This document shows, piece by piece, positions 50,640-61,985 of a stretch of DNA of 64,000 bases. Origin of the DNA: Sympetrum striolatum (taxonomy: Eukaryota; Arthropoda; Insecta; Odonata; Libellulidae); contig OX388346.1 of the NCBI GenBank assembly GCA_947579665.1, forward strand, positions 87,608,615 through 87,672,614, in the 5' to 3' direction. Position 1 is the first letter of the stretch. Each line of letters opens with the position of its first letter. The position numbers were made by a program, and so were the translations under genes. The notes beneath the pieces are model-generated. The model worked only from the letters and a program-made list of their open reading frames with translations. It was not told the origin of the DNA and did no database searches.

Positions 50640-50970
50640 TGGATCACACTTGTACCCATTTAGGTTTTTTTTAATTTTCAAGGTGTCTTTTAACAGTGAA
50701 GAGTTTTTCACCTTGTTTTTTACGTATTCAGTACTTTTATTCTGTTATTTTATTTATTTCTTTTCAAGGGGTTTTTAACAGGTTAAATGTTTGTCACCTT
50801 GTTTTTGCATATCCTGCACTTTTATCCATGTTTTATTTATATTTGTTTTCAAGGTGTTTTTTTAACAGTGAAGACTTTTTCACCTTGTTTTTATACCACT
50901 TACACTTTTATCTATGTTTTTACTTAATTTTTGTAAGTTGTTTGTTAAGTAAGTTTTTTAACGGTTGAGA
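50640..50970. repeat. Satellite D (left part): ~85-bp tandem repeat
   Basis: Units with TTTTCAAGGTGTTTTTTAAC, then AGTGAAGACTTTTTCACCTTG and TTTTTATACC. The AAGGTG block occurs near 50680, 50767 and 50852. The array is interrupted at about 50977 by a mobile element and resumes at about 54070. Confidence 0.8.
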
Positions 50971-50977
50971 CCTTTTT

Positions 50978-51008
50978 ACTTTCTCCATATACGAAGTATA
51001 GAGAAAGT
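50978..51008. repeat. Terminal palindrome of the hairpin-ended element (copy 1)
   Basis: ACTTTCTC-CA-TATAC-GAA-GTATA-GAGAAAGT: the arms pair apart from an extra CA on the left. The same palindrome starts copies at 53332 and 62807, with one substitution in the last. Confidence 0.85.
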
Positions 51009-51102
51009 ATTGTTTTCATGAAAAAATTCGACTTCGAGATTTCAACGGAAATACACGTTTTAGGGTCCCCAGAACACGTTTTGACCATTTTCTGAATGAT
51101 GT

Positions 51103-51106
51103 CTGT

Positions 51107-51175
<69 letters not shown>

Positions 51176-51201
51176 TGTGTGTGTGTGTATGTGTGTGTGT
51201 G
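51103..51201. repeat. (GT)n microsatellite
   Basis: About 48 GT units with a few interruptions (ATG, GAG) at a fixed place in the hairpin-ended element. Confidence 0.95.
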
Positions 51202-52827
51202 ATAATGGGCGTTCTAACTCGAAAACTAAAAGTCGTATCAATACCAAACTTCATATATAGTACTGTTGTGTGTGCTGTCAGAGTTGATTAGTTTTTGGAG
51301 TAAATCCGTTAACCGGAAGTTGAGCTTTATTCATTAAAGCTCATTTCCGGTTTTCAAAATATCTCCATAAATATGATATATACGTCTATTGTATTACTTA
51401 ACAAAGTTTTATATAGTATAATTTACTATAACTTTTGTATTTAACATATTTTTGTATCACCGGTTCATTAGGAGTTATTCGTGAAATACTGATAAACCGG
51501 AAGAAGATGATTATGTACTTTGTGGGCGCTCTAACATGAAAACTATTTGTCGGATCAACACCAAATTTCATACATAGTACTTTTATTACAGTCGTTAGAG
51601 TTGATTAGTTTTTGGAGTAAATCGGCTGACCGGAAGTCGAGCTTCATTCTTCAAAGCTCATTTCCGGTTTTCAAAATATCTCCATTAATATGATATTTAG
51701 GTATATACTATTATTTATAAATGTTGTAGAAAATTTAATTTACTATAACTTTTGTATGAAACATATTTTTGCATCACTGATTGTTTAGGAGTTATCCATG
51801 AAATACTGATAAACCGGAAGTTGCTGATTATGTACGTTGTGTAAAGCTCATTTCTGGTTTTCAAAATATATCCATAAATATGATATATTGGTATATTGTA
51901 TTCCTTATAAAAGTTTTAGATAATATAATTTACTATAACTTTTGTATTTAATATATTTTTGTATCACCGGTTGATTAAGAGTTATTCGTGCAATACCGAT
52001 AACCCGGGAAGTAGCTGTTATGTCTTTTGTGGGCGCTCTAACATGAAAACCATTCGTTGTATCAACTTTAAATTCCACATGTAGTGTTTTTGTTGGTGTC
52101 GTTAGAGTTGATTAGTTTTTGGAGTAAATCGGTTGAGCGGAAGTCGAGCTTTATTCTACAAAGCTCATTTCCGGTTTTCAAAATATCTCCATAAATATGA
52201 TATTTAGGTATATACTATTAATTATAAATGTTTTAGAAAATTTGTCTTACTATAACTTTTGTATGAAACATACTTTTATATCACCGATTGTTTAGGAGTT
52301 ATTCATGAAATACCGATAAACCGGAATTTGCTTAGTATGTACTTTGTGGGCGCTCTCACATGAAAACTATTTGTCGTTTCAACACCAAATTTCATGTATA
52401 TTACTTTGGTTGTTGTGATTAGAGTTTATTATTTTTTAGAGTATATCATTGAACCGGAAGTTGAGCCTTACTCTTCGAAGCTTATTTCCGATTTTGCAAA
52501 ATACCTCTATAAATATGATATTTAGGTATATACTATTATTTTTAAGAGTTTTAGAAAAATTACTCTCCTACACCTTTTGTATTAAACATATTTTTGTATC
52601 ACTGATTGTTTAGGAGTAATTCGTGAAATACCGATAAACCGGAAGTTGCTGATTATTTACTTTGTGGGCGCTCTTACCTGAAAACTATTTGTCGTATCAA
52701 CACCAAATTTCGTACATTTTATTTTGGTTGGTGTCATCAGAGTTGATTAGGTTTTGGAGGATATCGGTTTACCAGAAGTCGATCTTTATTTTTGGAAGCT
52801 CATTTCCGTTTTTGAAACATTTCACCA

Positions 52828-53320
52828 TTAATCCTTAAGTAGTCTCGTGGGGTCAATGTGACATCAGGCGCTATATTACCGTCGGGATCACAGAAACTAA
52901 TGAAGATATTTCAACCAAATTTTCGTTTTGTAAAAATGTTGTCCATGTTATGATTATCTGAGGATTTTCTTAATGTCAAGTTATAAGAAGTATGCAATTT
53001 TAGCAGTGCTACCAAATTTACTGTAATAAATTTTAATAATTATCTAAACATTATTTCAACAATTTTTAAGCACCTATACATAAAATAATTCATAGGTAAG
53101 TACCAAAAAAATAATGAACACCATATCATGCATATAAACTGACGAAAATTAATATCCAAAACATAAGGTTTCGGGATATTTTAAAGATTTACTGAATATT
53201 TTAGGAATGAATCTATAATGTTTAAAATGCTATTACAGTTCACAGAATACCTTACTAATGCTCACTGAGTAAATATGTGTTGATATAGTTTCAATGTAGT
53301 AACATAGAGCTACGCATTAA
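52828..53320. mobile_element. Possible TTAA-flanked MITE (piggyBac-like)
   Basis: A segment unlike its neighbours is bounded by TTAA on both sides (52828-52831 and 53317-53320). The left end reads TTAATCCTTAAGTAGTCTCG. The right end on the complementary strand reads TTAATGCGTAGCTCTATG, so the ends share a weak inverted similarity (GTAGTCTC / GTAGCTCT). TTAA target duplications and CGTGGGGTCAATGTGAC-like ends are known from piggyBac-type elements. No transposase is present. The ends match poorly, so the call is tentative. Confidence 0.35.
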
Positions 53321-53331
53321 TTTGTTTTTTT

Positions 53332-53460
53332 ACTTTCTCCATATACGAAGTATAGAGAAAGTATTGTTTTCATGAAAAAAATCGACTTCGAGATTTCAAC
53401 GGAAATACATGTTTTGGGGACCCTAGAACACGTTTTGACCATTTTCGGAATGATGTCTGT

Positions 53461-53529
<69 letters not shown>

Positions 53530-54069
53530 TGTGTGTGACAGTGGGCGCTCTAACGTGTAAACTATTAGTCGTATCAATACCAAAATTCATATATAGTACT
53601 GTGGTGTGTGCTGTCAGAGTTGATCAGCTTTTCAAGTAAATCGGTAAACCGGAAGTCGAGCTTCATACTTCAAAGCTCATTTCCGGTTTTCAAAATATCT
53701 CCATAAATATGATATTTAGGTATATACTATTACTTATAAAACTTTTATAAAATATTATATATTATGACTTTTGCATGAAATATATTTTTCTATCACTGAT
53801 TGTGTAGGAGTGATTCGTGAAATACTGATAAACCGGAAGTTATGTACGTTGTGGTCGCTCTGGGCGCTGGGGCGAAAGGCCACTTCATCGTTTTTCATCG
53901 AAAAGGTCCCGAAAAGCATTATTTATAATGATTGGGACGTAAAAGATAATAATATATAAATTAATCACTCATCTTCAAAGTTTAGATGGAATAAGGAGTT
54001 CAAAATTACTGTCATAGATAAATATTTACATCTTATATATGGAGAAAGTCATGTGCTGGCCACATCAGA
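53332..54069. mobile_element. Hairpin-ended non-autonomous element, copy 2 (near full length)
   Basis: About 740 bp. The left end is the same palindrome as copy 1 (53332-53362), followed by the shared unique stretch, a GT microsatellite and one unit of the 318-bp internal repeat. The right end has TATATGGAGAAAGT (54036-54049), the inverted complement of the left ACTTTCTCCATATA. It is followed by CATGTGCTGGCCACATCAG, in which ATGTG and CACAT can pair as a terminal hairpin. Satellite D resumes directly after it with TTTTTCACCTTG. There is no coding sequence: the apparent frames read the GT tract. Confidence 0.75.
53456..53537. repeat. (GT)n microsatellite
   Basis: About 40 GT units at the same place in element copy 2 as the tract at 51103 in copy 1. 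Confidence 0.95.
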
Positions 54070-54545
54070 TTTTTCACCTTGTTTTTATATACCGTGCTTA
54101 GCACTTTTACCAATGTATTTATTTATTTATCTCAAGGTGGTTTTTACATTTGAAATGTTTTTTACCTTGTTTTTACACTGATCGCACCTTTATATATGTA
54201 TTTATTAAAATATTTCAAGGTGTTTTTTAATAGGGGAGATTTTTTCACCTTGTTTTATATACAACGTTTTACCAACTTATTTACTCATTCACCTTAAGGT
54301 GTTTTTTAACAGTCGTAATATTTTTTACCTTGTTTTTATGTACCATTTTTAGCACTTTTACTTATTTATTTACTTACGTATCCAAAGCTGTTTTTATTAG
54401 TTTTTCACCTTGCATTTGTATGTATTTTATGAGAACTTTTATTCACATATTTATTTACAATGTTATACTCTTATTTATTGTATTTTTATGTATTTATTTA
54501 TTTATGTATTTATTTATTTATATACTATTGTACTTGACTAAACAA
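54070..54545. repeat. Satellite D (right part): ~85-bp tandem repeat with a TTTA-rich end
   Basis: Units resume with TTTTTCACCTTGTTTTTATA and AAGGTG-like blocks near 54123, 54208, 54293 and 54377. They degrade into TATTTATTTATTTATG-type simple sequence by 54480-54530. This is the continuation of the array at 50640-50970. Confidence 0.8.
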
Positions 54546-55569
54546 AATGTACGATCTTTGTAATAACTTGGAGAGCTTCTGGGGTAGAGGAAGAGGGGGC
54601 GACTGCGCCTCACCTACCTCAGTATATAAATAAAAAACAAGTCAAGGATTTCTAACCTACGTCTGAGAGCATTTTTGTACTTTTTTATCGTAGCATTTTT
54701 AAATAGAACGAACCTGTACTTTCTCGAGTTCGCGAGTACACGTTTCATCCGCCATATACTTCCCGCATATTCTTGAAAGGGTCTGACCAACGGAAAATAA
54801 CATCGCTCTCTCACCTTTCATCGCATTTACCGACAATATGCTTTTCAAGGCCAAGCCTTTTACTTGCTTTTCCGTAGATTTTTTTAATATGCGTGCTTTA
54901 ATTTACGTTTCTAGTAATTTTGATCCTGAGGTATTAGATATTAATTTTGTACGGTTGATTTGGACGCAATTTTTGTTTGTGAAATTAACTGCGGAAAATT
55001 AACCTACATTGATATCTAATTCCCATTTTTCGCACCGCGAGTTCCAAAAAGGAAGCAATAAAAGTAGCAGGAAAGAGGGTTACCACCTCTCTCTCCTCTT
55101 CCCCCAACACTCCTCCCCTGCATTGCATATTGCCTATTTGCCGGGGATACATGGTGTGTACGCAAATTTTTAGAAATAATTACAAATATATATATAATAA
55201 AATTCCTTTTATTAGTACCATGTGTACAATATACATACACGTAAATAATATATCAAGTAAATCATTAACATACATCAAATGATAAAAATCTACACTTGAG
55301 AAATAAACAAAGAACTTAGTAATTCACACAGCAATATATTTGGCAATACTACTTCCACCTACATGATGACATCATCAAGCATGAAGATGAAACTAGTCAT
55401 GCTAAATATATTTCTGTGAAAACTTTCCATAATTTCATAAGTATGGCAAAATTCCACTAAGTCTAGATTAAGCTTTTAAGATCTAAAATATCTACTAGTA
55501 ATAACATCAATTTGATCTAATATGATATAGAATCATAATTTATACTGGAATGCGCTTCAGTCGCACAAT
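54546..55569. other. Unassigned sequence
   Basis: No coding signature is recognised. The first part (54560-54630) contains a GC-richer stretch (GGTAGAGGAAGAGGGGGCGA) ending in TATATAAATAAAAAAC, which could be the 3' tail of a retroelement. The stretch 55040-55150 has CTCTCTCTCCTCTTCCCCC, a pyrimidine run. The open frames here show no known motif. Confidence 0.4.
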
Positions 55570-55803
55570 TCATTCTTCAAGAAGCTTAGGAAGATCGAGA
55601 TCCTTATCCTGGGCTTCGGCAAGTTCGGAGAAGTCAACCGACACGCTTATTCCCTCGAATCTGAATACAGCATCAGCGACACAGTTGGCGGAACCTGGAA
55701 CATGACGAATATCCGTAGAAAATTGACTAATGAAATCTAACCAACGATATGGCCGTGGTGAGCAGCGATCAGGTCTTTGCCACCACAGAGGCTTTGTTAA
55801 TTT
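55570..55803 (-). pseudogene. Ty3/Gypsy retrotransposon fragment, end of RNase H
   Basis: On the minus strand one open stretch ends in a stop at 55572-55570. It reads KPLWWQRPDRCSPRPYRWLD, then FISQFSTDIRHVPGSANCVA and DAVFRFEGI, and ends SELAEAQDKD. This is the well-known end of Gypsy RNase H: SPRQxRxLDYISQFTTDIRHV-G--N-VADALSR, followed by an acidic linker beginning with the ALAEAQ-type motif. The usual ADALSR is changed to ADAVFR, and a stop follows within about 35 residues. Only about 77 residues survive. No LTR, RT or integrase was recognised next to it. Confidence 0.8.
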
Positions 55804-57109
55804 TACAGAATTAAATTGGAAATAATCCTCTTACCAAGTCAGGAAAAGTATCAAACGAAGGTTAATTAAATAAAGAATCTTAATATTTGTCGTAAGATAC
55901 ACTTTTTGAATGGAAATTACGACAACTTTGACAAAATAATCTAGCATTTTACAAAATTTTGCCGTAGTAAACAACAAGTCCCCATGACGACCAAGGTGAT
56001 TGTTGATCCGATACATTCATATTCCCACAAAAATACACGGGGATTTTAAGTCCATACAGCATTCATGGTAAGAACTAATGTCAGAAGGAGGCAATTTATC
56101 GAGATTTCAGCGAATTTAAACTCCAATATTTAAATAACTGGAACGAAATTACGGCCATTTCGTAGTTTTTCTTTATTAAACCGATTTTCAAAACATTAAC
56201 CGTTCGTTTGAGGTGATGACGAAGAAATATTACGTCGAGAAAGATTTTTGAGGGACAGAATTTTAACGCAAAGTTAATTTTACAGCAAAGATTTAAAGCA
56301 GTGGATTTGTGTGATTATCACGAACTGCACAATGTTCAATGGAATCGAATTCGTAATTTTCCGGAGTTTTGCTAATATTCTTTTTTATTATTAAGATATT
56401 TATTTGTCTATGTATATACTTAGTTACAAAGTCAATTAAATATACATATCAGACAAAATTGAACAAAAAATTGCACTTGAAGGTATTGGTTTTTTTTCTC
56501 CTGAGCCAATAATTGGCTCGTCAGGAGGTGCACAAATATACAGACAACCAGAATATAGATAGAATATAGAATACTAAAGAATTGCAGATATACAACTTAC
56601 TTCGAAAATCTTTAGGAATACTCAGTCATTAACTATCATAAGTTTCACACAAAACATAAGTTTATTTCTATACACATATCTTATCAAAAATAGATGATAA
56701 AATTATATTTAAAAAATTATATTGTTTCATTGTGTAGAAGGAAGCTTTTCATACTTTTTTAAGGTCACTGAATGATTTTAAATACTACGGATGTGTTGAC
56801 AATTTATTCAAGATATTTTGTAAACACTGTTTAACTTATGAGCACCATAATTTGGTTAACATTCTATTAGTATTAGTATTTATCAAGAGAATTGGGATAT
56901 GAAAAAGTTATATATTAAGTCATCTAAAAGTAAGTGATGCATATTCAATAAAAAATTGAAATTAAGACCCATCATGACCCACCCATCAAGAAAACAAACC
57001 AAACATACATGTGTGTGCGTTTTACCGACCACCAAACTCTTCTCGACAGATTTCGCGAAATCTTAACGACGAAATAAATTTCTAAACGAGTAAGAACAAT
57101 CAGAATAAA
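55804..57109. other. Unassigned AT-rich sequence
   Basis: No gene, satellite or transposon signature is recognised apart from one small dyad at 56498-56527. The area 56390-56460 is TTTATTTGTCTATGTATATA-like and could be a decayed retroelement tail. Confidence 0.4.
56498..56527. repeat. Short inverted repeat
   Basis: CTCCTGAGCCAAT and ATTGGC-TCG-TCAGGAG pair over about 13 bp, with three unpaired bases in the right arm. Confidence 0.6.
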
Positions 57110-57150
57110 ATCGGGGGTATTTTAATCTTCCAGATTAAAATACCCCCGAT
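57110..57150. repeat. Perfect 19-bp inverted repeat with a 3-base loop
   Basis: Arms 57110-57128 (ATCGGGGGTATTTTAATCT) and 57132-57150 are exact reverse complements around TCC. It stands immediately left of the inverted satellite B block. Confidence 0.92.
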
Positions 57151-60100
57151 ATTTTCATCGACTGGAATAATCATAGCATAAAGAAAAGGGCGAAAATTGG
57201 GCATTTTTCGAACTGTTTCACTTTTTTGGCTGTATTTTTCCTAACATTCGAGAAAAGCTACTCAAGTAAGGATTTGTCTTGAAGAACTTGCTGATTTTCT
57301 TAGATATTTTGCACAAAAATTCCACTTTCATTGGCAAAGAACGGAGAAATCAGTGAAAATTGGGAATCTTTTCGATACTGTTCAGGTTTTGGGCTGTATT
57401 TTGCCTGACATTTGAGATAATATAGCCATATTTAGACTAGCCTTAATGACTCAAGCAAAAACATTCCATATATGTAAATTAAAGTCCTTTTTTTAGCAAT
57501 TTTCGGAAAAATCCGCGAAATATGGGGATTTTTATAATTTTTCAGTACTTTTGGTTGTATTTTGTTTTATATTGGAGAGCCTAATCCAATTCGGAATCGT
57601 TTTGAATTGATACCTGTTATACCTGATACACTTTAATTGGTTGATTCTTCAAAAAATTGGCCAAAAATGAACACTTTTTTTAATTTTTCAGATTTTGACT
57701 TTATTGTGGAAAAAATTCTAGATAAACTATTCGAAATATGAATCAATTTTATGATATTAGAGAGATATTCACATATTTTTTTAAATTCAATTTTAATTAG
57801 CATATTTCGAAAAAAAGAGATTTAAGAAAATGTTTTGATAATTTTTCTCTCTTTTGGCTGTATTTTGCCTAAATGTTGAGAAAGTATCGTCGTATTTGGA
57901 CACACAATGAAGAACTGAGAGAAAGCCTACCATATGTTGAAGGAAAACTCCACAATTATCAACGAATTTCAGAAAATCTACGAAAAATTGGCATTTTTTC
58001 GACAAATTTGTGTTTTACTGTTGTATTTTGCTTAAAATGCGAGAAAACCTACTCACAATTGGACTTCTTTTAAGTTATACGAAAAAAATCCATATTTTGA
58101 ACAAAAATTTCAAATTTATAAGCAAATTACTGAAAAATCGGCAAGAATATTTTCGAAAAATTAAGTTTTCTGGCTTTATTTCCCTAAAATTTGAGAAAAC
58201 CTAGTCGAATTTGGACTCGTTTTGATCTCAGCAAGATTTTTCCATATTTTGAACAAAAATTCCACTTTTACCAGCAGATAACGGGATAATTGGCGAAAAA
58301 TGGGACATTTTTTGAAATATTTCAGTTCTATAGTTGTATTTTGCCTAACTTTCGAGAAAACATAGTCGGATTTGGACTCATATAGAAGAACTGAGCGATA
58401 TCCTTCCATATTTGAACCGAATTTCACATTAATCCACACAGTTTGGAAAAAATCGGCGAAAAATTGGACATTTTTTGGATCATTTTCAGTATTTTGGCTG
58501 TATTATGCCTAAAATTGGAGATAACTTAGTATTATCGAAAAGACATTAAAGATTCCAATTATTCCATATTTTTAACAGAAATGCCACATTTATCAGCAAA
58601 TTTCGGGAAAATCAACAAAAAATGGGCATTTTTTCCAATCATTTCAGTAATTTGGCTGTATTTCGCCTTAAATTCAAGAATAATAGTTGAAGATGTACTC
58701 AAAAAGAAGACCTTAGCATGATGTATACTTAATTTGAACAAAAATTCTACATTAATTCACAGATTTCGGTCACATCAACAAAATATTGGCATTTTTCAAC
58801 ATTTTTTAGTTTTTCGCTGTATTTTGCTTGCAATTCGAAAATACTTAGTCGTATTTGGACTCGTATTGAAGATGTAACCGAGATTTTTCCATATTTTAAA
58901 CAAAAATTCCACATCTATCAGCCAATTTCGGAAAAATCGAAGAAAAATGGTAATTTTTTCAAGCTTATTCAGTATTTTGGCAGTTTTGCCTTAAATTGCA
59001 GAGCACTAGTTGTTTAAGGACTCTTATTGCCGAGATTTATGCATATTTTGTACAAAAATTCTATATTAATCCGCAAATTGCGGAAAAATCGGCGAAAAAT
59101 GGGCATTTTTTCGAAAAGTTTTATTTTTCTGGTTGTATGATGCCTAAAATTCGAGATAACATATGTGGACACGTATTGACGATCTAAGCAAGAATTTTCC
59201 ATATTTTTATAGAAATTCCCTCTTTAATATTACATTTCGAACAAATATTCCACTTTGTAAGCAATTTAAGAAGTAATCCGCTAAAAATGGGCATTTTTTC
59301 GAACTTTTTCACTTTTTTGGCTGTATTTTTCCTAAAATTCGAGTAAACCAATTCGTATCTGGACACGTATTGAAGATATAAGCGAGATTTTTCCATATGT
59401 TTAATAAAAATGCGACATTTATCTGCAAATTTCGGATATATCAAAAATTAATGGGCATTTTTCGAACATTTTCTGTTTTTTGACTTTATTTGCCTACAAC
59501 TCGAGAAACGTAGAAGCAATTCGGACTCGTTTTGAACATCCATGCATACCTTCCATATTTTGAAAGAAAATTCCACTTTTACCAGCAAATTACTAGAAAA
59601 TTGGCGAAAAATGGGAATTTTTCTAAAATATTCAGATTTTTGGTTATATTTTGACTTTTTTTTGAAGAAGTAAGCGATTCCTTTAGATATTTTCAACAAA
59701 CATTTTACTTTTATTAGGAAATAACGGAGAAATCAGCGCAAATTGGGAATCTTTTCGAAATATTTCACTCTTTTCGCTGTATTTTGCTTAAAATTCGAAA
59801 AAGGTTGTTGTGTTTGGTGTCGTATTTAAGATCTTACCAAGATGTATACATATTTTGAACATACATTCCTCATTAAATCAGAAAATTATTAAAAAATCGG
59901 CAGAAAATGGTTATTTTTTCGAACATTTTCAGTTTTTGGCGGTATTTTGCCTAAAATTCGTAAAAATATATTTGAATATGGACTCGGTTTAAGATGAAAC
60001 AAGAAATATCCATATTTTGCACAGATAATCCTATATTTAAGCAAATTTCAGATAAATTGGTGAAAATGTTCAGTTTATTTGATAATTTATTTTCTGATGT

Positions 60101-61690
60101 ATTTTCATAAATTTTGAGAAAACCTACTCGAAATTGGACTCGTTTAAATGATCTCAGCAAGATATTTCCATATTTTGAACTAACATTCCAATTTTACCAG
60201 CAAGTTACGGGAAAATCGGCAAAAAATTGGCATTTTTGAAACATCTTCACAACTGTAAAAACATTTATACTTTTTATAAGTTCCTGAATAAAAACCTTTA
60301 TGGAAAATTATTAATCAGTTTTCAGTTATATCTTTCTACAACATCTCGGCCGAATCGCTAGATTATACAATTTTTTCAGATTTTTGGCTGCATTTTGCCT
60401 AATATTTGAGAAAGCTAGACAAATTTGGATTTGTCTTGAAGTATATACCGATTTTCTTAGATAAATTGCACAAAAATCTCCTTTATTAGCAAAGAACGGA
60501 GAAATCAACGAAAATTTCGAATTTTTTCGATACTGTTCAGTTTTTGGGCTGTATTTTGCCTGAAATTTACGAAAATATAGCCGTTTTTAGACTAGCCTTA
60601 GTGACGCAAGCAAAAACTTTCCATATATGGAAATTAAATTCCTCTTTTATTAGCAACTTTCGGAAAAATCTGCGAAATATGGGTATGTTTATAATTTTTC
60701 TTTTTTTAGCTGTATTTTGTTTTGATTTTGTAAAACCTAGTCCAATTTGGAAACGTTTCGAAGATATTTGCATGTTCATCCCATACTTTCAAAACATATT
60801 CCACTGTAATTAGCGATTCTCCGAAAAATTGGCGAAAAGTGAACACTTTTTTTTTCAATTTTTTAGATTTTGGATTTATTGTGCCAAGAAATTCAAGATA
60901 AACTATTCGAAATACGAATCTTTTTGATGATCTTAGCGAGAAATTTACATATTTTTTAAAAAATTCCATTTTAATTAGCATATTTAGAAAAAAAATCAGC
61001 GAAAAAAGAAAATGTTTTGGAAATTTTTCTCTTTTATGGCTGTATTTTACCTATATTTCGAGAAAATATAGTCGTATTTTGACATGGATTGAGGATCTGA
61101 GCGTTAAGTTTCCATATTTTGAAGCTAAATGCCACATTAATCCGTAAATTTCGGGGAAATCGGCGAAAAATTGGTATTTTTTCGAATTTTTTTGGATTTT
61201 TGCTGTATTTTGCCTGAAATTCGAAAATAACTAGTCGCATTTGGACTCGTTGTGAAGATCTAACCGAGACTATTCCACATTTATCAGCTAATTTCGGAAA
61301 ATTCTTAGAAAAATGGGAATTCTTTCAATATCTGTCAGTATTTTGGCTGTATTTTGACTTAAATTGGAGAGCACTAGTTGTATAAGGACTCTTATTGAGG
61401 ACCTTACCGAGATTTATACATATTCCCAACAAATATTTTACATAAAACTACAAATTTTGGAAAAATGGGCTTTTTTTGAAAATGTTTACTTTTTTGGCTG
61501 TATTTTGCTTAAATTTCGAGTAAACCTAGTCGTTTTTGGACACATTTTGAAAGGGAAAGCCAGATTTTATCTTTTTTAACAAAATCTCACATTTATCTGC
61601 AAATTCCGAAAAAATCAACAAAAAATTGGCATTTTTCGATCGGTTTCTCGGTTTTCATTTATTTGGCTTTTTTTGCCTTTAATCCGAGAA
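57150..61690 (-). repeat. Satellite B relative, diverged and in inverted orientation (~161 bp)
   Basis: About 28 units of about 161 bp, marked by GGCTGTATTTTGCCTAAAAT (near 57228, 57391, 57855, 58496, 58654 and on), ATCGGCGAAAAATGGGCATT and GAATTTGGACTCGT. The reverse complement of a unit reads in order: CGAGTCCAAATTCGA, TTTTAGGCAAAATACAGCC, AAAAAACTGAAAATGTTCG. It ends with AAAATATGGAAAATCTCG and ACGAGTCC. This matches, block by block, the satellite B order ATGAGTCCAAACTTGA, TTTTTAGCAAAATATGGCC, AAAAACCTGAAATTTCATCG and GAAAATATCTAG. The family is therefore the same, reversed, and old. No HOR order is visible. Confidence 0.8.
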
Positions 61691-61699
61691 TACGACATT

Positions 61700-61985
61700 A
61701 TTCGACAGGTATGAAATATTTCTGTATCACCTATTGTTTAGGAGTTATTTGTAAAACACTGATAAACCGGAAGTTGCTGATTGTGCACTTTGTGGTAGCT
61801 CTAACGTAATAACTATTTTCCGTATGAATACCAATCTTCATATATAGTAGTAGGTATATAGCATACCAATCAGCATATAGGTAGATGCTGTTAGAGTGGA
61901 TTAGCTTTTGGAGTGAATTGGTCAACCGGAAGTTGAGCTTTATTTTTCGAAGCTTGTTTCCGTTGTTGCAAAATTTCTTTATTAA
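61700..61985. mobile_element. Hairpin-ended element, internal fragment (copy 3, part 1)
   Basis: Matches the 318-bp internal repeat of copies 1 and 2: ATTGTTTAGGAGTTATT, ACTGATAAACCGGAAGTTGC, CTTTGTGG-AGCTCTAAC, and TCAACCGGAAGTTGAGCTTT. It has no ends of its own. It probably belongs with the right end at 62720-62800. Confidence 0.7.

Larger units (their letters stand above)
50978..52827. mobile_element. Hairpin-ended non-autonomous element, copy 1 (with internal 318-bp tandem repeats)
   Basis: Begins with the imperfect palindrome at 50978-51008, whose arms are ACTTTCTC...TATAC and GTATA...GAGAAAGT. A shared stretch (TTCGACTTCGAGATTTCAAC) and a GT microsatellite follow. Then come about five units of about 318 bp, each starting GTGGGCGCTCTAACATGAAAAC (near 51205, 51523, 52029, 52348 and 52666; one is internally deleted near 51840). 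Units contain AAACCGGAAGT and CTCATTTCCGGTTTTCAAAATA. No coding capacity is seen. The matching right end is not found before 52828, where another insertion begins. The family is not recognised by name. Confidence 0.7.

Noticed and set aside
50945..51254. Proteins rich in THTHTH or VCVCVC
   Set aside because: These are translations of the GT microsatellite. The same applies at 53317-53583 and to the poly-Ile frame at 62765-63025.
55360..55440. Penelope-like or LINE tail suggested by ATGATGACATCATC and GAAGATGAAACTAGTC
   Set aside because: The resemblance is short and no coding sequence or defined end accompanies it.
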